Assembly (NCBI GenBank): GCA_034399355.1
Contig: JAXMMT010000024.1
Span: 1 to 27,596 of the forward strand
Origin: UBA2279 sp034399355
Lineage (GTDB): Bacteria; Actinomycetota; Coriobacteriia; Anaerosomatales; Anaerosomataceae
Length of the DNA: 27,596 nt
Direction: 5' to 3'
A program made the position numbers and the translations under genes. The notes beneath the pieces were generated by a model that had not been told where the DNA came from, did not search any database, and worked only from the letters and a program-made list of their open reading frames with translations. This document shows positions 1-7,927 of this stretch, piece after piece. The number at the start of each line of letters is the position of its first letter. The first letter of the stretch is position 1.

Positions 1-1
1 G

Positions 2-1168
2 GCGCTTGCGCTGACAGCGATGGCGTTCTGGATCACCGCGACGTCTGTCGGGTCCGACATGCTGTATGTGGGGCTTGGCGCGTGGTGGCTCGCGGAGCTG
101 GTCGCGTACGCTCGGGGCGGCGAGGGATGGCGCCTTTGGACGTCAGCCGCGCTCGGTGCGCTCGCGATGCTGACTCGCTGGGTCGGGTTCACGCTCGGTA
201 TCGCCGGCGCGCTATGGCTCGGGCTGCGGCTGCTCCGGCGCCGCGAGTGGCGAGAGCTGTGGCGCCCCTTCGCATATGGCATGCTCGTCGTCGGTCCGAC
301 GATGGTGCTGCAGCTCTTCAACCCCATCGGCTCGGGTGAGGCGGCACTGCGTTCGAGTCCCGGCCAGGCGCTCGCGCTCGAGACGCTTCACGACATCGCC
401 CGGACGGTGGCGGCCGACCTAGGGCTGTGGCCGGTGCCCGGTTTTGGCCCGGCGCTCGCGCTGTTCGTTCTCCGGTGGCTCGCGCTCGGTGTTCTCGCGT
501 GCATGGTGGTGCGGTCCTTCCTCCCGGGCCGCAAGGAGCGCGATGCCGGGCTACTTGCCCTGGTCCTGCCCGGGGGCGCCTACGTCGCGGTCTACGTCGC
601 GGTCGTCGCCTATACGCGCTCCATCCAGTACGTGCCAGACATCTCGACGCGCTACGTCAATCCGGTCTACCCCGTGGTTTTCGCGGCGCTCGGCGTGTGT
701 GCCGTGAAGCTGCTGTCCTGGGCGCGTCGGCGAGGCAGAGCTGTGGCGATACCGCTCATCACACTCGCGCTCGTGTTCGCGGCCGTACCACAGTGGACCG
801 GAATGCCTCTCGCTGCGCGCACGATGCGCGCCGGCGTTGGGCTCTCAGCTGCACGCTGGCGCGAGGGTGAGGGCTTCGAGCTGGTCAGGAGGCTTGCGCC
901 GGAAGCCGTCATCAGCCCCACGGCAGCCTATGTCTACGTGCTGACGGGCGTGCCGTCTAGGCCTCCCGGCGCCGGATGGGATGCGAAGGACATTGCGCAG
1001 GCCTGTGCCGAGCCGCCCCTGCGCGACCTCGACGTGCTCATCCTGGTCGCCGATCCGGACTCGGCCTGGGTGCACGATACGGTGGATGTGGAGGGGCTCC
1101 TCAATCCCGTGCGGTTCGAGGTGCTTCTCCATACACCCGGCGAGCTCGTGGTACGCCCAAGGCGATGA
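2..1168 (+). CDS. GT-C-like polytopic membrane glycosyltransferase, 5'-truncated by window edge
   Basis: The reading frame is open to the left edge; the first ATG visible is at 20, but no stop precedes it, so the true N-terminus is probably outside. The visible 380 or so residues contain about seven hydrophobic helices in the first 260 residues, then a soluble C-terminal tail. The fragment GSDMLYVGLGAWWLAELV and the later ALAMLTRWVGFTLGIAGALW resemble the luminal loop and helix pattern of GT-C/PMT-family (ArnT-like) enzymes, which transfer sugars from polyprenyl-phosphate donors at the membrane. The catalytic Asp-rich first loop of such enzymes would lie in the missing N-terminus, so activity cannot be judged. 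It ends in TGA at 1166-1168. No neighbouring gene shares its strand closely, so its substrate is unknown. A different polytopic membrane protein remains possible. Confidence 0.6.
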   Translation, partial: ALALTAMAFWITATSVGSDMLYVGLGAWWLAELVAYARGGEGWRLWTSAALGALAMLTRWVGFTLGIAGALWLGLRLLRRREWRELWRPFAYGMLVVGPTMVLQLFNPIGSGEAALRSSPGQALALETLHDIARTVAADLGLWPVPGFGPALALFVLRWLALGVLACMVVRSFLPGRKERDAGLLALVLPGGAYVAVYVAVVAYTRSIQYVPDISTRYVNPVYPVVFAALGVCAVKLLSWARRRGRAVAIPLITLALVFAAVPQWTGMPLAARTMRAGVGLSAARWREGEGFELVRRLAPEAVISPTAAYVYVLTGVPSRPPGAGWDAKDIAQACAEPPLRDLDVLILVADPDSAWVHDTVDVEGLLNPVRFEVLLHTPGELVVRPRR

Positions 1169-1228
1169 ACAGCGCTCGATACGACCAACCCGCACTACAC
1201 GGTCATCAAGTACTTCGTCAAGGAGACC

Positions 1229-1342
1229 TTAGACGACCCGCCGCGCCATGCGGGTGTCGAACGCGAGGACGACGGTGCCGTGACCGCCCGAGCCGAGTTC
1301 GGCCAAAGGGCGATACCTCTCGAGGATGAGCGGTTCTTCCAC
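1229..1342 (-). pseudogene. Truncated Ser/Thr protein kinase N-terminus (remnant)
   Basis: A GTG-started 37-codon frame encodes an N-terminal kinase signature: ERYRPLAELGSGGHGTVVLA followed by FDTRMARRVV. This matches strands beta1-beta3 of bacterial Hanks-type kinases, with the glycine-rich loop GSGGHGTV complete. The frame hits TAA (1229-1231) exactly where the catalytic beta3 lysine should follow. In the +1 frame the next codon after the break is AAG (Lys) followed by Val, then Ser-Leu-Thr-Lys and a stop within ten more codons, so a frameshift plus a nearby deletion is plausible. No other kinase lobe is found in the neighbourhood. A possible SD (aggcga) precedes the GTG, and TACAAT lies upstream near 1373-1378. 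I read it as a dead gene fragment; a functional micro-peptide is unlikely. Confidence 0.55.
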
Positions 1343-1404
1343 GCGTCGCCTGCCGGTTGCGGCTACGTGCCGATTGTAGCGCGAGATAGCGGGCGGGCGT
1401 GTTC

Positions 1405-1434
1405 TTGTCTGCCTGGCACGTCGAGTGCTACTAT
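1405..1434 (+). promoter_or_regulatory. Promoter of tRNA-Leu
   Basis: A -35-like TTGTCT (1405-1410) and a -10-like TACTAT (1429-1434) are separated by 18 bases; a TG one base before the -10 makes it extended. The tRNA starts 13 bases after the -10 box, which is the distance expected for a short leader. Confidence 0.6.
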
Positions 1435-1447
1435 TCACTCTCGCTAC

Positions 1448-1533
1448 GCGGGTGTGGCGGAATGGCAGACGCGCATGGTTCAGGTCCATGTGGGGGCAAC
1501 CCCGTGAAGGTTCAACTCCTTTCACCCGCACCA
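1448..1533 (+). tRNA. tRNA-Leu (anticodon CAG)
   Basis: The acceptor arms GCGGGTG (1448-1454) and CACCCGC (1523-1529) pair perfectly and are followed by discriminator A and an encoded CCA (1531-1533). The anticodon stem CATGG/CCATG (1474-1478/1486-1490) encloses loop TTCAGGT, giving anticodon CAG (1481-1483), which reads CUG leucine codons. A long G/C-rich variable arm (about 1491-1506) is typical of class II tRNAs. The D arm carries GG in AATGGCAGAC and the T loop is TTCAACT. All arms close, so this appears functional. Confidence 0.95.
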
Positions 1534-1543
1534 GAGAGATTGA

Positions 1544-1585
1544 ACGAGGGCCCCGTCCGAGAAGGACGGGGCCCTCGTCTTGTGT
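1544..1585. terminator. Strong hairpin terminator, probably bidirectional
   Basis: The arms ACGAGGGCCCCGTCC (1544-1558) and GGACGGGGCCCTCGT (1564-1578) form a perfect 15-bp stem with a 5-base loop. It sits just after tRNA-Leu and 28 bases beyond the stop of the convergent ABC gene. The following plus-strand bases TCTTGTGTGT are only moderately T-rich, and the minus-strand side reads TCAATCTCTCT, so it probably serves both sides. Confidence 0.8.
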
Positions 1586-1606
1586 GTCGCGAGCGGAAGT
1601 CTCTTC

Positions 1607-3598
1607 CTACACCGCCTCGTCGAACGCTTCGGTGAACTGGCTGTTATACAGGTCGTAGTAGAAGCCGTGCGCCGCGAGCAGCTCCTCGTGCGTGCCGTGC
1701 TCGATGATCTGCCCCTCGTTCATCACGAGGATGAGGTCGGCATCGCGGATGGTCGAGAGCCGGTGCGCGATCACGAAGCTGGTGCGATTCTTCATCAGCC
1801 TGGTCATGGCGTGCTGAATGAGCGCCTCAGTACGGGTGTCGACTGAGCTCGTCGCCTCGTCGAGGATGAGGATGCGCGGGTTGGCAAGGAACGCTCGGGC
1901 GATCGTCAGGAGCTGCCGCTGACCTGCCGAGATGTTGGAACTCTCGTCGTCGAGCACGGTGTCGTAACCGTCCGCTAGCGTCCGGACGAAGTGGTCGACG
2001 TATGCTGCCTTGGCTGCCTCGACGAGGTGTTCCTCGGTGGCGTTCTCTCCACCGTATGCGAGGTTCTCCCGGATGGTGCCCTTGAACAGCCACGTGTCCT
2101 GCAGCACCATACCGAAGGTCTTGCGGAGGTCGTTGCGGGTCATGTCACGCGTATCGACGCCGTCCACGAGGATGCCGCCGCCACCGATCTCGTAGAAGCG
2201 CATGAGCAGGTTGACGAGCGTCGTCTTGCCGGCGCCGGTGGGGCCGACGATGGCGACCGTCTGCCCCGGCTTCGCTTCGAGACTAAGGTTCTCGATGAGC
2301 GGCGTGGCGGGGTCGTAGCTGAACGAGACGTCGCGGAACTCCACGTGACCTTCGACGCGCTCGATATGCACGGGTGTCTCGGTGTCCGGCAGTTCCTCCT
2401 CGGCATCAAGGAGCTCGAAGACGCGCTCTGCCGAGGCGACCGTTGACTGCAGTGTGTTCGCGATGCTTGCCGTCTGCACGATCGGTTGGGTGAACTGGCG
2501 CGAGTACTGGATGAACGCCTGCACGTCACCGAGTGAGATGCGTCCCTGCGCCACGCGCAGGCCACCGATGACGGCGATACCCACGTAGTTGAGGTTGTTG
2601 AGGAAGCTCAGTGACGGGTGGATGGTGCCCGAGATGAACTGCGCCTTGAAGCTCGCCTCGTACAGCAACTCGTTCTCACGGTCGAAGATTTCGATGGCCT
2701 CTTCCTGGTGGCCGAAGACTTTCACGACACCGTGTCCGGAGAACATCTCCTCGACATGCCCGTTGAGCGTGCCGGTGCGGTCCCACTGTGCGGCGAATTG
2801 CTTCTGGGACTTCTTCGCGATGAACATCGTTACGACCAGGCTCAAGGGGATGACGAGCAAGGAGATGCCGGCCAGTAGTGGGCTGATCGAGAACATCATG
2901 ATCAGCACGCCGATGATGGTAAGCACCGCGGTGATGATCTGCGTCGCGCTCTGGGAGAGCGTGTTGGAGATGTTGTCGATGTCGTTGGTCACGCGGCTGA
3001 GCGTGTCGCCGCGCGGGTTGTCATCGAAGTACTTGAGCGGCAGTCGCGCGAGTTTCTCGTCCACCTGTTTACGCAGGCCGTAGACGGTTCGCTGGGCGAT
3101 GCCGGCCATGAGGTACTGCTGCAGCCAGCCGAAGAGCGCGCTCAGCAGGTAGACGCCGCCGAGCAGTAATAGCAGCTTCGCTATGGCATCGAAGTCGACG
3201 CCCTGACCGGGCGTGATGCTCATGCTCGCGATCATGTCGGCGAGCTGCTCGTTGCCCGAAGCGCGGAGTCCTTCGACCGCCTGCTGTTGTGTGACGCCGG
3301 CGGGGAACTGCTTGCCGATGACGCCCTCGAACAGCAGGTCGGTGGCGTTGCCGAGGATGCGTGGCCCGACGATGTTGAACGTGACGCTCACCACGGCGAG
3401 CGCAATCACGAGCGCCAGCATCGCGCGGTGTGGCCTCAGGTAGCCGCCGAGCCGCTTGATTGAGCTCTTGAAGTCCTTCGTCTTGGCGGCTGGCGCCATA
3501 CCGCCGTGGCCCCCGAAGCCCATGCCGGGCCCACGGCCCGGGCCGCCGGGAGGACGAAGCCCGCCCGCGGGCCTGGTGTCGCTACGCGTCTCGCTCAT
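1607..3598 (-). CDS. ABC exporter half-transporter, permease-ATPase fusion (consensus-Glu subunit)
   Basis: This 663-residue protein has a Gly/Pro-rich, Met-containing N-terminal extension of about 35 residues. A six-helix type I exporter membrane domain (about 60-390) and a C-terminal nucleotide-binding domain follow. The NBD shows Walker A GPTGAGKTT, a non-canonical signature ISAGQRQ in place of LSGGQ, Walker B ILILDEATSSVD with the catalytic Glu, and the H-loop IAHRLST. The ATG overlaps the preceding ABC gene by four bases and has a strong SD (aggaggag) inside that gene, so the two are translationally coupled. Together they form a heterodimeric exporter of the BmrCD/TM287-288 kind, which in known examples extrudes lipids, drugs or peptides. 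The substrate here is unknown. The gene ends in the shared terminator at 1544-1578. Confidence 0.92.
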   Translation of the reverse strand: MSETRSDTRPAGGLRPPGGPGRGPGMGFGGHGGMAPAAKTKDFKSSIKRLGGYLRPHRAMLALVIALAVVSVTFNIVGPRILGNATDLLFEGVIGKQFPAGVTQQQAVEGLRASGNEQLADMIASMSITPGQGVDFDAIAKLLLLLGGVYLLSALFGWLQQYLMAGIAQRTVYGLRKQVDEKLARLPLKYFDDNPRGDTLSRVTNDIDNISNTLSQSATQIITAVLTIIGVLIMMFSISPLLAGISLLVIPLSLVVTMFIAKKSQKQFAAQWDRTGTLNGHVEEMFSGHGVVKVFGHQEEAIEIFDRENELLYEASFKAQFISGTIHPSLSFLNNLNYVGIAVIGGLRVAQGRISLGDVQAFIQYSRQFTQPIVQTASIANTLQSTVASAERVFELLDAEEELPDTETPVHIERVEGHVEFRDVSFSYDPATPLIENLSLEAKPGQTVAIVGPTGAGKTTLVNLLMRFYEIGGGGILVDGVDTRDMTRNDLRKTFGMVLQDTWLFKGTIRENLAYGGENATEEHLVEAAKAAYVDHFVRTLADGYDTVLDDESSNISAGQRQLLTIARAFLANPRILILDEATSSVDTRTEALIQHAMTRLMKNRTSFVIAHRLSTIRDADLILVMNEGQIIEHGTHEELLAAHGFYYDLYNSQFTEAFDEAV

Positions 3599-5322
3599 GC
3601 GATCTCCTCCTCGGTGAGCTGCGAGTTCACGATTTCACGGTAGGTCTCGCTGCTCGCCATGAGTTCGCGATGCGTGCCGGCGCCTACGATGGTGCCCTTG
3701 TCCATGACGATGATGTTGTCGGCGTGCATGATGGTGCTGACGCGTTGCGCGACGATGATGACTGTCGCAGCCAGCGTGTCTTTCTTGAGCGCCGCGCGCA
3801 GTGCGGCATCGGTCTTGAAGTCGAGCGCCGAGAAGCTGTCGTCGAACACGTATATCTCGGGCCGCTTCACGAGCGCCCGCGCGATGGCGAGACGCTGGCG
3901 CTGGCCGCCGGAGACGTTGGCGCCTCCCTGCACGATTGGCGCCTCGAGTTGCTCAGGCATGGCCGAGACGAACGCCTTACCCTGCGCCACTTCCAGCGCG
4001 TGCCAGAGTGCTTCGTCGGTGGCGTCCCGTTTCCCGTAGCGCAGGTTGCTCGCAATCGTGCCGACGAACAGGAACGCTTTCTGCGGGATGAATCCGATCC
4101 GGCTCCAGAGGTCGGCCTGGCGCAGCTCGCGGATGTCCACGCCGTCGACGAGGACCTGCCCGCCGGTCACGTCGTAGAAGCGGGGGATGAGGTTGATGAG
4201 TGTTGACTTGCCGCTGCCGGTGCTGCCGACGATCGCGGTCGTCTTCCCTGGTTCGGCCGAGAAAGACACGTTGCACAAGACGGGGTCCTCAGCGCCCGGG
4301 TAGCGGAATTCGACGTCGCGGAATTCCAGGTGACCGCGCACATCGCCAACGGCCACGGGCGTGGCGGGGTCGTCAATTTGCGGTTCCGTGTCGAGCACCT
4401 CGTTGATGCGTTTGGCCGAGGCGGCCGCCCTTGGCACCATGACGAACATCACGACCGCCATCATCACCGACATGAGAATCATCATGATGTATGAGAGGAA
4501 CGCGGTCAGGTTGCCGATGGGCATGGCGCCGCTTTCGATACGCAGCCCGCCGAACCACATGACCGCCACAATGGAGAGGTTGAAGATGCCCATAATGGTC
4601 GGCATCATGACTGCGAACAGACGGGCTACCGACAGAGAGGTCTCGGTCAGGTCACGGTTGGCCTCATCGAAACGGGTCTGCTCGTAATCGCTGCGCACGA
4701 ACGCGCGGATGACGCGGATACCCGAGAGCTTCTCGCGCATCACTTGGTTCACGCGGTCTAACTTGACTTGCATCGCCGTGAACAACGGTAGTGCTGTCTT
4801 CAGCACGGCCCCGATGATGACCGCCATGAACGGGATGATGACGACCAACAGCGCCGAGAGAGGCACGTCCTGCCGCAGCGCCATGATGATGCCGCCGATT
4901 GCCATGAACGGTGCGGTGATCATGACATTGAGCGCGAGAACGACAACCATCTGTACTTGCTGGACGTCGTTGGTGTTGCGTGTGATGAGCGACGGAGTGC
5001 CGAACAGGTTCATCTCGGCGAGAGAGAAGCGCTGTACACGGCGGAAGATGGTGTGGCGCACGTCGCGCCCGAACGACATCGCTGTCTTGGAGCCCCAGTA
5101 GACTGAAACGATTGAGGTGACGCCGAGCAGGAGAGTCACGGCGAGCATAATGCCGCCTGTGCGCAGGATGTAGTCGATGTCGCCCTTGACGACGCCGTTG
5201 TTGATGATGTTCGCGTTGAGGTCGGGCAGGTAGAGGTTGGTGATGGCCTGCACAAGCAGGAGGACCATCACGAGCATGATCTGCTTCCGGTACGGTCTCA
5301 GGAAGCGTATGAGCTTCAGCAT
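3595..5322 (-). CDS. ABC exporter half-transporter, permease-ATPase fusion (degenerate-site subunit)
   Basis: This 575-residue protein has six predicted membrane helices in residues 1-300 and an NBD in 335-570. The NBD contains Walker A GSTGSGKST, a canonical signature VSGGQRQRLAIARAL, and Walker B YVFDDSFSALD. The residue after the Walker B Asp is Asp rather than the catalytic Glu, and the switch His is replaced in IIVAQRVST (Gln for His). With the partner's ISAGQ signature this gives one degenerate and one competent ATP site, the hallmark of asymmetric heterodimeric exporters. It lies 22 bases after marR and overlaps the next ABC gene by ATGA, so all three form one operon. An SD is weak (AAGG about 11 bases before ATG), suggesting translation partly coupled to marR. 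Confidence 0.92.
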   Translation of the reverse strand: MLKLIRFLRPYRKQIMLVMVLLLVQAITNLYLPDLNANIINNGVVKGDIDYILRTGGIMLAVTLLLGVTSIVSVYWGSKTAMSFGRDVRHTIFRRVQRFSLAEMNLFGTPSLITRNTNDVQQVQMVVVLALNVMITAPFMAIGGIIMALRQDVPLSALLVVIIPFMAVIIGAVLKTALPLFTAMQVKLDRVNQVMREKLSGIRVIRAFVRSDYEQTRFDEANRDLTETSLSVARLFAVMMPTIMGIFNLSIVAVMWFGGLRIESGAMPIGNLTAFLSYIMMILMSVMMAVVMFVMVPRAAASAKRINEVLDTEPQIDDPATPVAVGDVRGHLEFRDVEFRYPGAEDPVLCNVSFSAEPGKTTAIVGSTGSGKSTLINLIPRFYDVTGGQVLVDGVDIRELRQADLWSRIGFIPQKAFLFVGTIASNLRYGKRDATDEALWHALEVAQGKAFVSAMPEQLEAPIVQGGANVSGGQRQRLAIARALVKRPEIYVFDDSFSALDFKTDAALRAALKKDTLAATVIIVAQRVSTIMHADNIIVMDKGTIVGAGTHRELMASSETYREIVNSQLTEEEIA

Positions 5323-5344
5323 CGCGGTTGTCGCCTTTTCTCCG

Positions 5345-5866
5345 TTACGGATGATCGGGGTGTGTGGATCGCGCTTCTTCGATTGCCCGAGTGAGGTTCT
5401 CGTTCAGTATGCCGAGAAGCCGGCGAAGCTCCGCGCGGTCCTTCTCGGTCATCGGTCCGATGCCTGCGCGGATAAGCTGTGCGAACACCGCGTCGAGCCG
5501 GGCGACGAGCACTTTGCCGGCCTGTGTCAGGTAGATGCGCGTGAGACGCTGGTCGTGTGCGTCCGGACGCCGCTCTATGACGCCGGTGGCCTCCATCTTC
5601 TGCAGCATCGTCGTCACCGTCGGGCGTGACACGTGGAGCCGCTCGGCCATCTCGCTCTGGCTGATGCCGTCCTGGTGGGCAAGTACGTGCAGGCAGCCGG
5701 CCTGCGCGGGGTGCGTGTCTTCGTCGGCCAGAAGCGTCGCCATCAAACGGCGCTGGAGAATCATCGTGTTCTTGAACACGAGGAACACACTCCACGGATC
5801 GAGGTCCACCCCGGCAGGGGGTTGGATATCAGGAGCTTCAGGTATCTCCGGTGGCACGTGGTGCAT
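5345..5866 (-). CDS. MarR-family transcriptional regulator, probable repressor of the ABC exporter operon
   Basis: The 173-residue protein has an N-terminal helical dimerisation segment, a winged helix-turn-helix (SQSEMAERLHVSRPTVTTML with the wing RRPDAHDQRLTRIYLT) and a C-terminal helix, the standard MarR layout. The DxR element in the wing (DAHDQR) is conserved. I chose the ATG at 5866 because GGGAG (5873-5877) lies six bases upstream; ATG 5869 is nearly as good, and a TTG at 5902 without SD is less likely. It is the first gene of the marR-ABC-ABC operon. The palindrome covering the -10 box just upstream implies that it represses its own operon until a ligand, probably a transporter substrate, is bound. 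The ligand is not inferable. Confidence 0.9.
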   Translation of the reverse strand: MHHVPPEIPEAPDIQPPAGVDLDPWSVFLVFKNTMILQRRLMATLLADEDTHPAQAGCLHVLAHQDGISQSEMAERLHVSRPTVTTMLQKMEATGVIERRPDAHDQRLTRIYLTQAGKVLVARLDAVFAQLIRAGIGPMTEKDRAELRRLLGILNENLTRAIEEARSTHPDHP

Positions 5867-5901
5867 CATCTGCTCCCTTGGGGTGTTCAAGAGGGGCTGC
5901 A

Positions 5902-5930
5902 ATTAGATGGCTAACAGTTAGGTAGCTAAT
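5902..5930. promoter_or_regulatory. MarR-type operator palindrome
   Basis: Two 14-base half-sites, ATTAGATGGCTAAC and GTTAGGTAGCTAAT, face each other around a central A, with 11 of 14 positions symmetric. The size and AT-rich inverted form match MarR-family operators. It covers three bases of the -10 box and the start site of the marR promoter. Confidence 0.7.
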
Positions 5931-5956
5931 ATACGCGTGGGAACAAACGCGCGCAA
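5928..5956 (-). promoter_or_regulatory. Promoter of the marR-ABC operon
   Basis: On the minus strand, -35 TTGCGC (5951-5956) and -10 TATATT (5928-5933) are separated by exactly 17 bases. The MarR operator overlaps the -10 box and extends downstream over the start site, so bound repressor would block polymerase. Confidence 0.65.
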
Positions 5957-6065
5957 GTTCCATTTCCGGGCGGTTCTTCGCCGAAAGGATATCGACCGCG
6001 CGACGTATACTCACGGTAGGATTCACGTCCTGCGCGGCGAATATCCGCGTAGGGAAGGACGTGTC

Positions 6066-7397
6066 ATGCTCTCAGAACGTCTCGTCACCTCTGCCATGAG
6101 GTTCTACAACAAGTCATACCTTGCGCAGGATCCCGTAGAGCTCGGTATGATGCCGTCGCCTCGGCCGGGCAGGAACTACGTGCTGTACGCGCACGTCCCG
6201 TTCTGCGAACGTCTCTGCCCCTACTGCTCCTTCAACCGCTTTCTCTACGCCGAGCCTCGGGCTCGTTCGTACTTCAAGGCACTGCGCGGCGAGATGCGCA
6301 TGGTCGCCGATCTTGGCTACGACTTCGCCTCTCTCTATATCGGCGGCGGTACACCCACGATTCTGCTCGATGAGCTCTGCGAAACGATCGATATTGCGCG
6401 TCAGCTCTTCCCCGGGATCAAGGAAGTGTCCGCCGAGACGAGTCCGAACCTGCTCAACGACGAGACCATCGACGTGCTCTGCGATCGCGTGCAGCGCTTC
6501 TCGGTGGGGGTTCAGTCCTTCGACGACGGTCTGCTTGCTCAGATGGCCCGGCGCGACAAGTACGGTACGAGCGAGCAGGTCTTTGAGGCTGTACGTGCGG
6601 CCGTGGGCAAGTTTCACTCGCTGAACGTGGACATGATCTTCAACTTCCCGAGCCAGACGATGGAGATGCTCGAGCGCGACATCGAGCTCGTGAAGGCGAC
6701 CGGCGCGAACCAGACGACGTTCTACCCCCTGATGGTGTCTCCTAAGAATCGCCGCCAGATCAAGGTTGACATTGGTGCCGTCGATTTCGAACGCGAGCGG
6801 GATTACTACGAGACCATCTGCGACGGTCTTACCCCTGATTTTAAGCCTGGCTCTGCGTGGACGTTCTCGCGCGAAGCCGGCGGCTTGATTGACGAGTACA
6901 TCGTCGACTACGAGGAGTACCTGGGTATTGGCTCGGGGGCGCTGTCGTTCATCGAAGACCGCATCTATGGGAACACCTTCTCGCTGAGGGAATACGAACG
7001 CCGCATCGCCTCGGGCAGCATGTCTGTGTGCAAGCGCGGCATGGAGTACAAGGGCAAGGCGCGCATGCGTTACCGGTTCGTGACCGACCTGTTCGGCCTG
7101 CGGTTGGACAAGCAGCGCTTCCTCAAAGACTTCGGGATGCCCGTCGAGCGCGGCCTGCGGCTGGAGCTTGCTTTCATGAAGGCCGTGGGCGGCATCGCCA
7201 CCGACAACGAACGCGAGATCACGCTCACCGACAAGGGCCGCTATCTGCTCCTCGTCATGATGCGTGAGATGCTGGCCGCGTCAAACGACCTCCGCGACCA
7301 GGCACGCGCTACGCTGCCGCTCGACGAAAAGATGCTCCTGTTCGAGAGCCGTGAGTCCTGTGCGACGCAGCTCGAGGAGTGTCTCGCCGCCAGCTAG
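6066..7397 (+). CDS. Radical SAM protein of the HemW/HutW (coproporphyrinogen oxidase-like) family
   Basis: The 443-residue protein carries the radical SAM cluster motif as CERLCPYC (Cys47, Cys51, Cys54) within HVPFCERLCPYCSF. It also has the glycine-rich SAM-binding motif YIGGGTPT, both typical of the HemN/HemW/HutW group. Relatives are haem chaperones (HemW), anaerobic coproporphyrinogen oxidases (HemN) or haem-degrading methyltransferases (ChuW/HutW); the sequence does not decide between them. The C-terminal 100 residues look like the winged-helix HemN_C region. The ATG at 6066 is preferred over a GTG at 5937 because AAGGA (6055-6059) lies six bases upstream and the earlier part overlaps the divergent marR promoter. 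A -10-like TATACT (6006-6011) lacks a clear -35. It is divergent from the marR-exporter operon. Confidence 0.82.
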   Translation: MLSERLVTSAMRFYNKSYLAQDPVELGMMPSPRPGRNYVLYAHVPFCERLCPYCSFNRFLYAEPRARSYFKALRGEMRMVADLGYDFASLYIGGGTPTILLDELCETIDIARQLFPGIKEVSAETSPNLLNDETIDVLCDRVQRFSVGVQSFDDGLLAQMARRDKYGTSEQVFEAVRAAVGKFHSLNVDMIFNFPSQTMEMLERDIELVKATGANQTTFYPLMVSPKNRRQIKVDIGAVDFERERDYYETICDGLTPDFKPGSAWTFSREAGGLIDEYIVDYEEYLGIGSGALSFIEDRIYGNTFSLREYERRIASGSMSVCKRGMEYKGKARMRYRFVTDLFGLRLDKQRFLKDFGMPVERGLRLELAFMKAVGGIATDNEREITLTDKGRYLLLVMMREMLAASNDLRDQARATLPLDEKMLLFESRESCATQLEECLAAS

Positions 7398-7460
7398 GCC
7401 CGCTTCGCAGTGTACAAGTGTTAGTCTGGAATCAGAGCAGCGGCACTGCGAGGAGCGGGC

Positions 7461-7673
7461 ATGGATGCGTATTCGCCGGTCAAGGGCAAGTGCGCCTTCT
7501 GGCGCGAGCACCGCAACGAAGAAGACACGTGGGACACGTCAGTCAACAAGGAGAACAAGCGCGTGACCTGCACGTGCTTCATCGACGGAGACATGTGGCT
7601 GGAAACGGTCAGCACGGTCCCGTCTGAGTGTCCCAAGCACAACAAGTGCCGCTACTACGTGAAGACTGCGTGA
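7461..7673 (+). CDS. Small cysteine-rich protein, unknown function
   Basis: The 70-residue protein has five cysteines (11, 37, 39, 57, 63) including a CTC pair and C-x5-C near the C-terminus, and no signal peptide or membrane segment. The ATG follows gaggag by about nine bases. Codon use matches the neighbouring genes. The cysteine spacing suggests a small metal-binding or redox domain, but I do not recognise the family. It lies 63 bases after the radical SAM gene on the same strand and could be co-transcribed with it. Confidence 0.7.
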   Translation: MDAYSPVKGKCAFWREHRNEEDTWDTSVNKENKRVTCTCFIDGDMWLETVSTVPSECPKHNKCRYYVKTA

Positions 7674-7927
7674 TGTTCAACGCCGGCGAATCCACTCAGT
7701 GAGGCTATCGCGTCAGGTGTACGACGCTCACCGTGCAACCGTTTCCCGTGCAGACCGGGCAAGCAACCTTCAGGCCAATTATCGGGCAGGTACGAGTCGA
7801 TTGGGGGTTCGGAGACCGAACGGCTTATCGAGTGTCTAAACGGTAGTGTCTCTGTGTCGCACGTGCCCATATAGCCGAGCCATATGAGCGTTCCGACGAA
7901 CAACAAGGTCAAGCCAGATGATCTCGT
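7674..7927. other. Intergenic stretch, no gene supported
   Basis: The 254 bases lie between the convergent Cys-rich protein gene and sufB. I see no clear hairpin with a T tract, RNA gene or repeat. A minus-strand frame (7655-7912) is open, but its composition gives no protein I can support. Confidence 0.5.

Noticed and set aside
1171..1280. Plus-strand coding-like stretch reading DTTNPHYTVIKYFVKE
   Set aside because: It has no start codon or SD in a sensible place and overlaps the kinase remnant; it may be decayed coding DNA but cannot be supported as a gene.
1399..1658. Short plus-strand frames across tRNA-Leu
   Set aside because: They run through the tRNA and terminator and have no SD or family similarity.
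7655..7912. 85-residue minus-strand open frame with a hydrophobic start
   Set aside because: It overlaps the end of the Cys-rich gene, has no SD, and its later part is low-quality; insufficient support for a gene.
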